Shown here in pieces: positions 34,466 through 43,030 of a stretch of 64,000 nucleotides of DNA. Source of the stretch: Bacteroidota bacterium (GTDB taxonomy: Bacteria; Bacteroidota; Bacteroidia; Sphingobacteriales; Sphingobacteriaceae). The notes under the pieces were generated by a model. The model was not told the origin of the DNA. It searched no databases and saw only the letters and a list, made by a program, of their open reading frames with translations. Where the stretch lies: NCBI GenBank assembly GCA_023450085.1, contig JAEXHI010000031.1:1-64000 (forward strand). The letters are read 5' to 3'. Positions within the stretch are counted from its first letter, which is position 1, and each line of letters begins with the position of its first letter. The position numbers and the translations under genes are program-made.

Positions 34466-35485
34466 CTAATGAAGGATTTTAAAAACCAGCTCCTTCAGCA
34501 AATCACCATCTGAAATATTACCAGTACTTTCTAAACCCTTGCTCTTTAAGTCATACTCCCGTAACAGGCTAATGATATCAAAGGTTTTTCCTGCACTAAA
34601 AGTTCTAGCCGCTGCTTCGTAATCCTTAATAAAGTATGGGCTTACCCCAAGTTCTCTTGGCGCATCAGCTTTATTAGGTAGGTAATGATATTTTAATATT
34701 TTAGAAAAGTAAGAATTGAGATTGGCCATCACCATAATCATGGGATTGGCTTTTGGATTACCTGCAAAATAATTAATGATTTGATTGCTCTTTACCACAT
34801 TTCGAGTGGCCAAGGCTTTTTGTAGTTCAAATACATTATATTCTTTACTGATCCCAATGTTTCTTTGGATATGATCTGTTTGAATAGTAGTAGCCTTATC
34901 AATATTTAAACAAAGTTTTTCTACTTCATTGGCAATCTTTGACAGGTCGGTCCCCAAGTATTCAGCCATTAAGGCAACCGCTTGTGGATCTATTTTATAG
35001 CCTTTACTTTTGATATGGTCTTCTATCCATGGCACTAACTTATAATCGCGTACAGGATCGCTTTGAAAAACAATACCGTTACTGTTAATCGCCTTGTAAA
35101 TCTTCTTACGCTTATCAAAGTTTGCATATTTATAGGCTAGCACCAGAATTGTACTCGGCAAAGGCTTTTCAAAATAGGCGAGTGTAAAATCAGCCTCTTT
35201 GCTGGCCCCTTCGTTTGCCCATTTTAAATCTTGCGCCTCCTTCACCACAATCAGCTGATATTCCGACATCATCGGATAACGCTTGGCTGCATTCATCACG
35301 GTAGCCATATCCGTATCCTTACCGTAAAGTACCGTTTGGTTAAAACCCTTTTCTCCATCAGACAACACATGTTTCTCCATGTAGTCTACCACTTGATCAA
35401 TAAAATAAGGTTCTTCACCCTGTAACAGGTAAACTGGTTTAAATTTTCTAGCTTTTACATCCTTGATGATATCCTCGGCAGTCAT
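34466..35485 (-). CDS. holA: DNA polymerase III subunit delta
   Basis: 339 residues, the normal size for HolA, the clamp-loader subunit that opens the sliding clamp. The N-terminal DNA_pol3_delta domain (KFKPVYLLQGEEPYFIDQVV; ending SDPVRDYKLVPWI) and the collar region (LAEYLGTDLSKIANEVEKL; NPMIMVMANLNSYFSKILKYH) are recognisable. A TAATTTTG box ends 4 nt before the ATG, so the transcript is probably leaderless. Divergent from the HSDR_N-fold gene. Confidence 0.92.
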   Translation of the reverse strand: MTAEDIIKDVKARKFKPVYLLQGEEPYFIDQVVDYMEKHVLSDGEKGFNQTVLYGKDTDMATVMNAAKRYPMMSEYQLIVVKEAQDLKWANEGASKEADFTLAYFEKPLPSTILVLAYKYANFDKRKKIYKAINSNGIVFQSDPVRDYKLVPWIEDHIKSKGYKIDPQAVALMAEYLGTDLSKIANEVEKLCLNIDKATTIQTDHIQRNIGISKEYNVFELQKALATRNVVKSNQIINYFAGNPKANPMIMVMANLNSYFSKILKYHYLPNKADAPRELGVSPYFIKDYEAAARTFSAGKTFDIISLLREYDLKSKGLESTGNISDGDLLKELVFKILH

Positions 35486-35489
35486 TAGC

Positions 35490-35497
35490 CAAAATTA
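35490..35497 (-). promoter_or_regulatory. -7 promoter element for holA
   Basis: TAATTTTG on the minus strand, 4 nt upstream of the holA ATG; same geometry as at pyrC, hscA, engB and the FAH-family gene. Confidence 0.5.
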
Positions 35498-35615
35498 CGA
35501 TTTTATCCCGTACGTACGGGAACCATTTTAGATTTGTGAAGGATTGTGAGTAATTTTTGATATCGTAACGTAGAACTTTTCACTTTCTACTTTTTACTTT
35601 TAACTTTACCCGTCA

Positions 35616-36077
35616 ATGTTTAACCCGACCCCACTCAACTTACCTTTTCACCCTTTTAAAATTACCCAAAAGGACGGCCTTCATTATATTTTTGATGAAG
35701 CAAGAAAGAAACACTTGGTACTCACCCCAGAAGAATGGGTTCGTCAACATTTTATCAAATACCTAATCAAAGAGAAGCAATTTCCTGTAAGCTTAATGCA
35801 AATTGAAGGAGGCTTAAGCCTTAATCAGACCAGAAAGCGTAGTGATATTTTGATTTATACAAATACTGGAGAAAAATTGATGGTGGTAGAGTGCAAAGCA
35901 CCTTCAGTAACCATCACTCAAGCCACCTTTGACCAAGCAGCCAGATACAATTCTGTTTATAAAGCCAAATGGATTGTGATTACCAATGGTTTAAACCATT
36001 ATTACGCACAGATAGACCATGAGAAAAAGGGCTTTGTTTTTGTAGAGGAATTGCCGATTTATAGTTTATTAGTTTAG
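35616..36077 (+). CDS. Stand-alone HSDR_N nuclease-fold protein
   Basis: 153 residues matching the HSDR_N_2 domain, the nuclease-like N-terminus of type I restriction R subunits. A PD-(D/E)xK-type core is visible: the Asp in RKRSDILIY and the pair in LMVVECKAPS, with a downstream Gln (FDQAARYNS). It lacks helicase and other restriction domains, and no hsdM or hsdS is nearby. Divergent from holA, it is more likely a housekeeping nuclease-fold protein of Bacteroidota than part of a restriction system (inference). The start follows a TAACTTTA box by 7 nt. Confidence 0.85.
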   Translation: MFNPTPLNLPFHPFKITQKDGLHYIFDEARKKHLVLTPEEWVRQHFIKYLIKEKQFPVSLMQIEGGLSLNQTRKRSDILIYTNTGEKLMVVECKAPSVTITQATFDQAARYNSVYKAKWIVITNGLNHYYAQIDHEKKGFVFVEELPIYSLLV

Positions 36078-36095
36078 CAAAAACCCTCAATAGCT

Positions 36096-36315
36096 CGTCA
36101 TTGCGATATCGATTTTTCATCGAGAGAAGCAATCTTACAACGCAAGATAACAAACGCTTTTCCATTTCAAGATTCTTCGCTACCGAAGTGTCGGTACAGG
36201 TTACGCTCTGAATGACAAAGTCGTGTTATAGCAAAGACGCAAAAGTTTAAACTAAAAAAGGAGAAATCTTACATCTTGATGCTAGATTTCTCCTCGTAAA
36301 CTCGTCGAAATGACA
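36096..36315. repeat. Composite intergenic repeats
   Basis: CGTCATTGCGATATCG...GAAGCAATCTT (36096-36134) is a relative of the motif inside the element at 4835. 36171-36217 is the exact reverse complement of 11686-11732 (47 nt). 36259-36315 holds GGAGAAATCT...AGATTTCTCC and ends CGAAATGACA. No coding sequence; it separates two convergent genes. Confidence 0.7.
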
Positions 36316-36333
36316 GTGCTTTTTACTTTATAT

Positions 36334-38235
36334 TTAGTATGCTCTTTGGTTATTTCCTTCTTTCCAGTTCACAAAAGCTTTATTTACTACTTTGTTGCCA
36401 CCTGGAGTTGGATAATCACCTGAGAAGTACCAATCGCCCATATGGTTAGGACAAGCTGCGTGCAGGTTTTCCAAAGTTTGATAAATCACTTCCACTTCTG
36501 CAACGGTATCTGCAGGTGTAATAATCTTTGCAATTTGATCAGAAATTTCCTGAGGGGTAAACGATGCATAAATTTCTTTTACATGGTTCACAATTTCCTC
36601 TTTAGGTAATTCCAAAGAAGCTTTACATTTTTGGTAAACTTCTTCAATCACATGTTCTTGGCCTCTTTCTTTCAGTAATTGAATAGCAGCATCAAAAGCC
36701 ACGAATTGTCCCATTTTAGACATATCAATACCATAGCAATCAGGATATCTGATTTGTGGTGCTGACGATACAATAATGATTTTCTTAGGATGTAACCTAT
36801 CAATAATTTTGATGATACTTTGCTTCAAGGTTGTTCCCCTTACAATCGAATCATCTACCGCCACTAATGTATCTGTATGATTTTTGATGACACCATAAGT
36901 AGTATCGTAAACGTGCGCTACCATTTCGCCCCTATCCGCATCTTGTGTAATAAAAGTACGGAGCTTCACATCTTTAATAGCTAATTTTTCTACTCGAGGA
37001 CGCATTGATAATAAGTCATCAAGTGCTGCATCATCTAAAACTTCCTTGCGTTGCAGCAAAGTTTCTTTTTGTACATCTGTGATGTATTTATGCAAGCCAT
37101 CAACCATTCCATAAAAAGATACCTCAGCAGTATTTGGTATGAAAGAGAAAACAGTATTCTTTAAATCGTAGTTTACCGTTTTCAATACTTGTGGGCATAA
37201 TAATTCACCCAGTTTTTTACGTTCTTTATAAATATCTGCATCACTACCTCTTGAGAAATAGATACGCTCAAACGAACAAGCTTTTTTCTCTAAAGGTTCA
37301 CGGAACATCTCTTCTGAAACTGTTCCATCCTTTTTGATAATTAAAGCATGACCTGGTTTAATTTCTTTTACACTGTTGATCTGTACCTTAAAAGCAGTTT
37401 GTATCGCTGGTCGCTCTGAAGCTGCTACCACCACTTCGTCATCAACGTAATAAAATGCTGGACGAATACCTGCTGGATCTCTCATTACAAAAGCATCACC
37501 GTTACCTACAATGCCCGACATGGTATAACCGCCATCCCAGCTTTTAGCAGAACGACGAAGAATGTTAGCCACATTTAGGTTGTTAGAGATTTTTTGAGTG
37601 ATTTCTACGTTGCTTAAACCTTCTTTTTTGTATTCATCAAACAAGAGTTGGTTTTCATCGTCCAAGAAATGGCCAATTTTTTCCAAAACGGTTACCGTAT
37701 CTGCTTTTTCTTTGGGGTGTTGCCCAAGTTCGTACAGTTGCTCCAACAGCTCATCAACATTGGTCATGTTAAAGTTACCCGCAATTACCAAGTTTCTGGT
37801 CATCCAGTTGTTTTGGCGTAAAAAAGGGTGACAGTTTTCGATGCTGTTTTTGCCGTGTGTACCATAACGCAGGTGTCCCAACAAAACTTCACCAATGAAA
37901 CTTACGTTCTGTTTCAAGAACTCGGTATCTTTCATTAGTTCAGGGGTTTCTTCCTGTATGCCTACGAATTTGTTTTGCACGTAACCAAAAATATCCGCAA
38001 CAGCATTTTGTGCCATTGAACGGTACCTGCTAATGTAGCGGCTTCCTGGTTTCATGTCTAACTTAATGGTGGCAATACCTGCTCCGTCTTGACCGCGGTT
38101 GTGCTGCTTTTCCATCAACAAATACAATTTGTTTAGGCCATAAAGTGCAGTACCGTATTTTTCCTGGTAATATGAGAGAGGTTTTAACAAGCGGATAAAG
38201 GCTATTCCGCACTCGTGTTTGATCTGTTCGCTCAT
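36334..38235 (-). CDS. PurF-like amidophosphoribosyltransferase homologue
   Basis: 633 residues from the ATG at 38235, longer than usual PurF (about 470-510). The class II glutamine amidotransferase part starts with Cys9 after MSEQIKHE, like PurF after propeptide removal, and has HLRYGTHGKNSIENCHPF. The phosphoribosyltransferase motif VAVDDSIVRGTTLKQS and APQIRYPDCYGIDM are intact. Some glutaminase positions differ: the usual HNGNL reads GNFNM, and SDTE reads ADTV. It is either the enzyme of the first purine step or a Bacteroidota paralogue of it. A TAAATTTG box at 38254-38261 excludes the longer upstream start. Confidence 0.82.
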   Translation of the reverse strand: MSEQIKHECGIAFIRLLKPLSYYQEKYGTALYGLNKLYLLMEKQHNRGQDGAGIATIKLDMKPGSRYISRYRSMAQNAVADIFGYVQNKFVGIQEETPELMKDTEFLKQNVSFIGEVLLGHLRYGTHGKNSIENCHPFLRQNNWMTRNLVIAGNFNMTNVDELLEQLYELGQHPKEKADTVTVLEKIGHFLDDENQLLFDEYKKEGLSNVEITQKISNNLNVANILRRSAKSWDGGYTMSGIVGNGDAFVMRDPAGIRPAFYYVDDEVVVAASERPAIQTAFKVQINSVKEIKPGHALIIKKDGTVSEEMFREPLEKKACSFERIYFSRGSDADIYKERKKLGELLCPQVLKTVNYDLKNTVFSFIPNTAEVSFYGMVDGLHKYITDVQKETLLQRKEVLDDAALDDLLSMRPRVEKLAIKDVKLRTFITQDADRGEMVAHVYDTTYGVIKNHTDTLVAVDDSIVRGTTLKQSIIKIIDRLHPKKIIIVSSAPQIRYPDCYGIDMSKMGQFVAFDAAIQLLKERGQEHVIEEVYQKCKASLELPKEEIVNHVKEIYASFTPQEISDQIAKIITPADTVAEVEVIYQTLENLHAACPNHMGDWYFSGDYPTPGGNKVVNKAFVNWKEGNNQRAY

Positions 38236-38253
38236 TGATTGTGAATGAAGGTG

Positions 38254-38261
38254 CAAATTTA
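38254..38261 (-). promoter_or_regulatory. -7 promoter element for the PurF-like gene
   Basis: TAAATTTG on the minus strand, 18 nt before the ATG at 38235. It lies inside the longer open frame that starts at 38274, which argues for the shorter protein. Confidence 0.5.
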
Positions 38262-38349
38262 CCCTTTTACACAATTAAAACCTAGTAAGAAAATACTTGA
38301 TTTTCTATATATACATCATTTTTGTGTTATATTTTTGAGACAGAAAAAG

Positions 38350-39183
38350 TTAGACTTTAACTTTTGTAGAAGCAATACTTCTTTCTAGGAAAACAGAAGC
38401 GTGTTGATCGAAAGTTTCAGCATCACCCGTGGTATAAAAAGATTGCTTGGTCTCTTGTCCTAAACGAGCCTCCATCTCTGGATGTCTTTTCAAATAATCA
38501 ACCAAGCTAGCTGCAACAATATCACCTTGCGCAACAATGTTGATATTTGAGCTCAACTGTTCTTTGATTTTAGGTACTAACAAGGGATAATGGGTACAAG
38601 CTAATAAAACAGTATCTATTTCACTAGATTGAACCAACAACTCGTCCAAGTATTTTCTGACAAAATAATCGGCACCTTCGTTTTCGTGTTCTCCATTTTC
38701 AATCAAAGGTACCCACATCGGACAGCTTTGTTGGTATACATTGGCTTCCGGAAAAAATTTATGTATTTCAATAAGATAAGACTCTGAACGTACCGTACCT
38801 CTGGTCCCTAATACGCCTATAGACTTGCTCTGGCTCATTTCTCCAATCACTTCAGCAGTAGGTCTAATTACACCCAACACCCGATTGGCAGGATATTTCT
38901 TTGGCAAATCCAGTTGCTGGATATTTCTCAATGCCTTAGCAGATGCCGTATTGCAAGCCAGAATGACCAATGGACAGCCTTGAGCAAACAACCACTCGAC
39001 ACATTCTAAAGTGTACTGATAAACCGTTTCAAAAGAATGATCACCATAGGGAGAACGGGCATTATCACCTAAATAGATATAATTGTAGTGAGGCAACTGC
39101 GTTGCAATGGATTTGAAAACGGTTAAACCGCCAAAGCCAGAATCGAATATCCCTATTGCATTTTTTTGAAAGTCCATGGGCAT
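38350..39183 (-). CDS. murI: Glutamate racemase
   Basis: 277 residues. Converts L- to D-glutamate for peptidoglycan. The N-terminal GIFDSGFGGL carries the conserved Asp14/Ser15. The two catalytic cysteines are Cys77 in ACNTAS and Cys196 in ACTHYPL. The start may be either ATG at 39183 or 39177 (MPM). An intrinsic terminator hairpin of the upstream ompH operon ends directly at this start codon. Last gene of the uppS-bamA-ompH-ompH-murI block. Confidence 0.95.
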   Translation of the reverse strand: MPMDFQKNAIGIFDSGFGGLTVFKSIATQLPHYNYIYLGDNARSPYGDHSFETVYQYTLECVEWLFAQGCPLVILACNTASAKALRNIQQLDLPKKYPANRVLGVIRPTAEVIGEMSQSKSIGVLGTRGTVRSESYLIEIHKFFPEANVYQQSCPMWVPLIENGEHENEGADYFVRKYLDELLVQSSEIDTVLLACTHYPLLVPKIKEQLSSNINIVAQGDIVAASLVDYLKRHPEMEARLGQETKQSFYTTGDAETFDQHASVFLERSIASTKVKV

Positions 39184-39214
39184 AAAAAAGCGGAACTAGT
39201 TAAACTAATTCCGC
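39184..39214 (-). terminator. Terminator abutting the murI start
   Basis: On the minus strand GCGGAA-TTAG...CTA-TTCCGC-type arms (GCGGAA at 39190-39195, TTCCGC at 39209-39214, inner TAG/CTA pairing) are followed by six T and then immediately ATG of murI. It would end the bamA-ompH-ompH transcript, or attenuate read-through into murI. Confidence 0.65.
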
Positions 39215-39237
39215 CGTTAAATTTATAAAAATCTTTA

Positions 39238-39837
39238 TTAAGGTTTTTTAGCTGGACCTGCAGCTGGTTTGCTAGCCGCTGGAGCAGCAGTAGCAGAAAT
39301 ACCTAATTTAGCTTTTACTGCACCTGTAATGTCTTCACCACCATCAAAATAAACTAAGTTATTGAAACCTTGTGAAGCAGCAGTATCAAAAACGTATGCT
39401 AAACCTTTTTCTTTAGAAATTGAATTGATCGCCGTAGCTACTTTTTGTTGCAAAGGAGGATACAATTCTGCTTGTTTATCTCTTAAATCTTTATCTGCTT
39501 TTGTACGAGCATCTTCAATTCTTTTTTGCAAATCTTGCAACTCCACTTGAGCTGCTTCAAGTTCTTTAAGCACTACTGCTTTGTTAGCCTCACTTAGCGT
39601 TTTCTCTTTTTCTTGAGCAGCTTTATATTTAGCTTGGTACTCAGCAATCATCTTATCGATTTCACCTTGTTTAGATTTGGCTAAGTTCTCGATAGTAGTA
39701 GAAACTGTTTTTGCTTCTGGCATTACTGAGAAAATTTCGTCTGAATTTAGATGACCGAACTTTTGTTGAGCGTTTACAACCTGAGTAGTTAAAAGTAATC
39801 CTGCAGCTACAAATAATCCTTTAATTAACTTTTTCAT
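39238..39837 (-). CDS. OmpH/Skp-family periplasmic chaperone (second copy)
   Basis: 199 residues. The signal peptide (1-23, ending VNAQ) precedes a Skp-like fold: a beta start QQKFGHLNSDEIFSVMPEA, a long coiled-coil hairpin (about 45-125, rich in Lys/Glu/Gln), and a closing segment GLAYVFDTAASQG. It ends in an Ala/Pro/Lys-rich tail (APAASKPAAGPAKKP). Skp proteins hold unfolded outer-membrane proteins for BAM. It lies 34 bp after the first ompH gene, downstream of bamA. Confidence 0.9.
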   Translation of the reverse strand: MKKLIKGLFVAAGLLLTTQVVNAQQKFGHLNSDEIFSVMPEAKTVSTTIENLAKSKQGEIDKMIAEYQAKYKAAQEKEKTLSEANKAVVLKELEAAQVELQDLQKRIEDARTKADKDLRDKQAELYPPLQQKVATAINSISKEKGLAYVFDTAASQGFNNLVYFDGGEDITGAVKAKLGISATAAPAASKPAAGPAKKP

Positions 39838-39871
39838 TTTTTATTTTTCCTAATGTTTGTTTCTATGTGTG

Positions 39872-40402
39872 TTACTTCACCAGTGTGCCTGGCTTAAATC
39901 CTAATCTGATAATTACATCATTGCTGATATCGTAGTTAGCACTTGCATAAATCATCATCGTGCTTTCGCTACTTTTATCAAAAACGAAGTCAATGTATTT
40001 GTTTTTTGCAACTTCTGCAACCGTAGTTGAAACTTTTTCTTGAATTGGTTTCAACAACTTCGTCCTAGTTTGAAACAAATCTCCCTCAGGACCAAACCTT
40101 TGACGTTGTAATTCCTTTGCTTTTTTCTCTTTTTCAATGATGTCATTTTCCCTGCGTTTGCGCATGTCATCAGTTAAAAGTACCTGATCTGCTTGGTAGC
40201 TTCTGTACATGGCATCCACCTCTTTAAATACATCATCAACTTCTTTCTGATATTGTTTTGATAAACCTTCTATCTGAGTTAATGATGATTTATAATCTGG
40301 TATATGTTTCAGGATATATTCTGTATCAACGTAAGCTGTTTTTTGTGCCGATGCTCCCAATGCTACTAGCAGTAAGCAACTGATAAAAAATATCTTTTTC
40401 AT
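39872..40402 (-). CDS. OmpH/Skp-family periplasmic chaperone (first copy)
   Basis: 176 residues with signal peptide (1-19, ending ASAQ). It has the same Skp layout as its neighbour: KTAYVDTEYILKHIPDY, a charged coiled-coil hairpin (about 38-115), then YIDFVFDKSSESTMMIYA. It lacks the Ala/Pro tail of the second copy. It is placed 27 bp behind bamA, so the three genes probably act together in outer-membrane protein assembly. Confidence 0.9.
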   Translation of the reverse strand: MKKIFFISCLLLVALGASAQKTAYVDTEYILKHIPDYKSSLTQIEGLSKQYQKEVDDVFKEVDAMYRSYQADQVLLTDDMRKRRENDIIEKEKKAKELQRQRFGPEGDLFQTRTKLLKPIQEKVSTTVAEVAKNKYIDFVFDKSSESTMMIYASANYDISNDVIIRLGFKPGTLVK

Positions 40403-40429
40403 ATCTACTGATTTCTAAATTGTGTTTTA

Positions 40430-42967
40430 TTAATTAAATCCACCTAGTTGTTGGGCTATACTAAACGTGAAGCTTTGCTTTCCTCCATCTTGTACACCTG
40501 GAATTCTATCAAAGGCATGTCCATAGTCAATACCCAACAATCCAAATATCGGTAAAAATATTTTAGCTCCGATACCTGCAGATCTTCTAACATTAAACGG
40601 ATTAAAATCGCCAAACTTATTCCAAGTGTTACCTGCTTCACCAAAAACGGTTAAAAAGGCGGTTGCTTGCTGCGAATTAATTACTGGATAACGTAACTCC
40701 ATTACATATTTAGTGAAAATAGGGCTACCTGAACTTTGTGCAATAGATGGATTAGCTCCTACTGGAATTACAGCATTGTTGGCATAACCACGCATTGCGA
40801 TAATTTCCGATCCTTGCAAGAAGTCGAAACCTTGCATACCATCACCACCTAATTTAAAACGCTCAAATGCTGATTGTCCAACAGCGCTATTGTATGAACC
40901 TAGGAAACCAAATTGCGCTTGTCCTTTGAACACCAATTTACCTACTACAGTTTCAAAAAACTGTGCTTCAAATTTCCATTTGTGATACTCTGTAAATTTA
41001 TAACGTTGCTTATCTGAAGCCGTATTATAGTTTACATTGTTAAATAATGAATATGGCGGAGTAGCTTGTACGGTAAATCTTAAATAAGCACCACCCGTTG
41101 GGAAAATGTGGTGATTTCTTGAATCCCTAGCAATTTCCTGAGTAATGTTTAAGTTGTAAGACTCTCCTGTGCTAAACAAGTAACCTGGATAGTTATTTAA
41201 GATATATTGGTTCAAGTTGATAGAGTGTACCAATGAGAACCAGTTATCTGGCCATTTCAACTTTCTACCTAAACTAAATGAAACCCCATTTAAACGGATA
41301 CCGTAATATTGCGAGTTACTTTTTGCTAAACCATTTGACTGCAATGAAGTAAATGCACTCACCCCAAAACTTACTGGCTTTTTACCACCAAACCAAGGCT
41401 CAGAGAATGAGAAACTATACGACTGGTAATATTTACCGTTGGTTTGTCCACGTAAGCTTAATTTTTGTCCATCTCCTTTTGGTAATGGTCTGTAAGCTTC
41501 GCCCTTAAACAAATTCTTTAAAGAGAAGTTATTGAAGGTTAAACCTAGGGTACCAATTACACGGCCACCACCAAAACCACCTGATAATTCAATTTGATCT
41601 GAAGGCTTCTCCTCTACGTGATAAACAATATCCACCGTACCATCTTGATTTGGTTTAGGAACCGGATTGGTTTTCGATTCGTCGAAGTTACCCAATTGTC
41701 CAATCTCACGCACACCACGGATTAAAGCTTCTTTTGAAAAGTAATCACCCGGTTTGGTGCGAATTTCCCTCAATACTACTCTATCATTGGTAATAGTATT
41801 ACCTACTACACTTACTTTGTTCACCGTGTATTTTGGACCTTCGTAAATACGCATCTCCACATCAACAGTATCTCCATAAATTCTAGTTTGTACTGGATCT
41901 ACGTTAAATGTTAAATAACCATCGTTCAAATAAAGACTTGAAACGTCATCACCATTAGCGCTACCTCTTAACTTTTTCTCTAGCTTTTCTTCACTGAATA
42001 CTTCGCCAGTTTCAATACCGAAAATTTTGTTCAAAAGATCTGTAGAATATTTAGCATTCCCTACCCAACTGATCTTACCAAAATAATACTTAGGTCCTTC
42101 GTACATTTTGATTTTAATGCCTACGGTTTTATCATTATAACGATATACACTATCGCTAAGCAATGCCGCATCACGGTAACCTTTTTCATGCAACTTAGCT
42201 ACGAAGTTAAGTTTGTCTTCTTCGTATTTTTCTTTATTGAACTTTCCGCTACCAAAAATCTTATAGAAAGCACGTTGTTTCGTCTTCTTTAGATATTTCC
42301 TAAGTTTCGCCGACTTAAATTCTTTGTTTCCTTCAAATTCAATTTTCTGAACCTTCACCCTCTTTCCCCTATCAATATTTACTTGAAGAATCATACTATT
42401 CTCCTGATTAGGATCTGGTTTGGTTTTATAATCTACCTTCGTGTAGAAAAATCCTTTTTCATACAAGAATTTGGTGATTACCGCTCTAGTAGTATTATAA
42501 AGGTTATCGTTGATGATCGTTTTACCAACCTTATCTCCCAATTTTTCTTGGATGTCTGTTTTCTGCGACTTGCTGATACCAGTGAACTCTAAACCACTCA
42601 AACGTGGAAGCTCTACTACTTCGATATCAAAATAAACCGTATCTCCATTAATTTTAGACACGTTCAACTTGATATCATCAAATAAGCCTTGCGCCCATAA
42701 ATTTTTAATAGCGTTGGCAGTGGCTTCCCCTGGGAGCATGATGGTTTCTCCCTTTGTTAATTTAGAAAGTACGATGATTACGTCTTTATCTAAATATTTA
42801 GAACCTGATAAAGTTGTTCCTCCAATGATGTATTCTCTTGGAGCAAAATAATCTAGGTTCAGACCATTTACTTTTAATGAAGGTGTAGCTTGTTGTGGGT
42901 TACGAATTTGAGCTAATGCTGGAAATCCAATCAATAGCAAAAATACTAGGTAATATATTCTTCTCAT
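40430..42967 (-). CDS. bamA: Outer membrane assembly factor BamA
   Basis: 845 residues: signal peptide (1-19), about five POTRA domains (30-455; for example VKVQKIEFEGNKEFKSAKLRK and YTVNKVSVVGNTITNDRVVLR, named by their cores IEFEGN and VSVVGN), then a C-terminal beta-barrel (about 460-845) with the family GG-rich start ELSGGFGGGRVIGTLGL. The conserved barrel motif near GGDGMQGFDF and the late MRGY loop (IIAMRGYANN) correspond to the VRGF-type element. Inserts outer-membrane proteins; essential in Gram-negative bacteria. Operon with uppS upstream and two Skp genes downstream. Confidence 0.95.
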   Translation of the reverse strand: MRRIYYLVFLLLIGFPALAQIRNPQQATPSLKVNGLNLDYFAPREYIIGGTTLSGSKYLDKDVIIVLSKLTKGETIMLPGEATANAIKNLWAQGLFDDIKLNVSKINGDTVYFDIEVVELPRLSGLEFTGISKSQKTDIQEKLGDKVGKTIINDNLYNTTRAVITKFLYEKGFFYTKVDYKTKPDPNQENSMILQVNIDRGKRVKVQKIEFEGNKEFKSAKLRKYLKKTKQRAFYKIFGSGKFNKEKYEEDKLNFVAKLHEKGYRDAALLSDSVYRYNDKTVGIKIKMYEGPKYYFGKISWVGNAKYSTDLLNKIFGIETGEVFSEEKLEKKLRGSANGDDVSSLYLNDGYLTFNVDPVQTRIYGDTVDVEMRIYEGPKYTVNKVSVVGNTITNDRVVLREIRTKPGDYFSKEALIRGVREIGQLGNFDESKTNPVPKPNQDGTVDIVYHVEEKPSDQIELSGGFGGGRVIGTLGLTFNNFSLKNLFKGEAYRPLPKGDGQKLSLRGQTNGKYYQSYSFSFSEPWFGGKKPVSFGVSAFTSLQSNGLAKSNSQYYGIRLNGVSFSLGRKLKWPDNWFSLVHSINLNQYILNNYPGYLFSTGESYNLNITQEIARDSRNHHIFPTGGAYLRFTVQATPPYSLFNNVNYNTASDKQRYKFTEYHKWKFEAQFFETVVGKLVFKGQAQFGFLGSYNSAVGQSAFERFKLGGDGMQGFDFLQGSEIIAMRGYANNAVIPVGANPSIAQSSGSPIFTKYVMELRYPVINSQQATAFLTVFGEAGNTWNKFGDFNPFNVRRSAGIGAKIFLPIFGLLGIDYGHAFDRIPGVQDGGKQSFTFSIAQQLGGFN

Positions 42968-43030
42968 TTACAATCTAAAAAACGTTGCTAAGTTAATTTA
43001 AACTCCTGTTAAAAAGTGTTAAAAGAAAAA

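Noticed and set aside
35616..36077. Restriction-modification system
   Set aside because: Only the HSDR_N fold is present; no methylase, specificity or helicase genes are in the window.
38236..38274. Longer start for the PurF-like protein
   Set aside because: The promoter box at 38254-38261 lies within it, and the catalytic Cys must be near the N-terminus.
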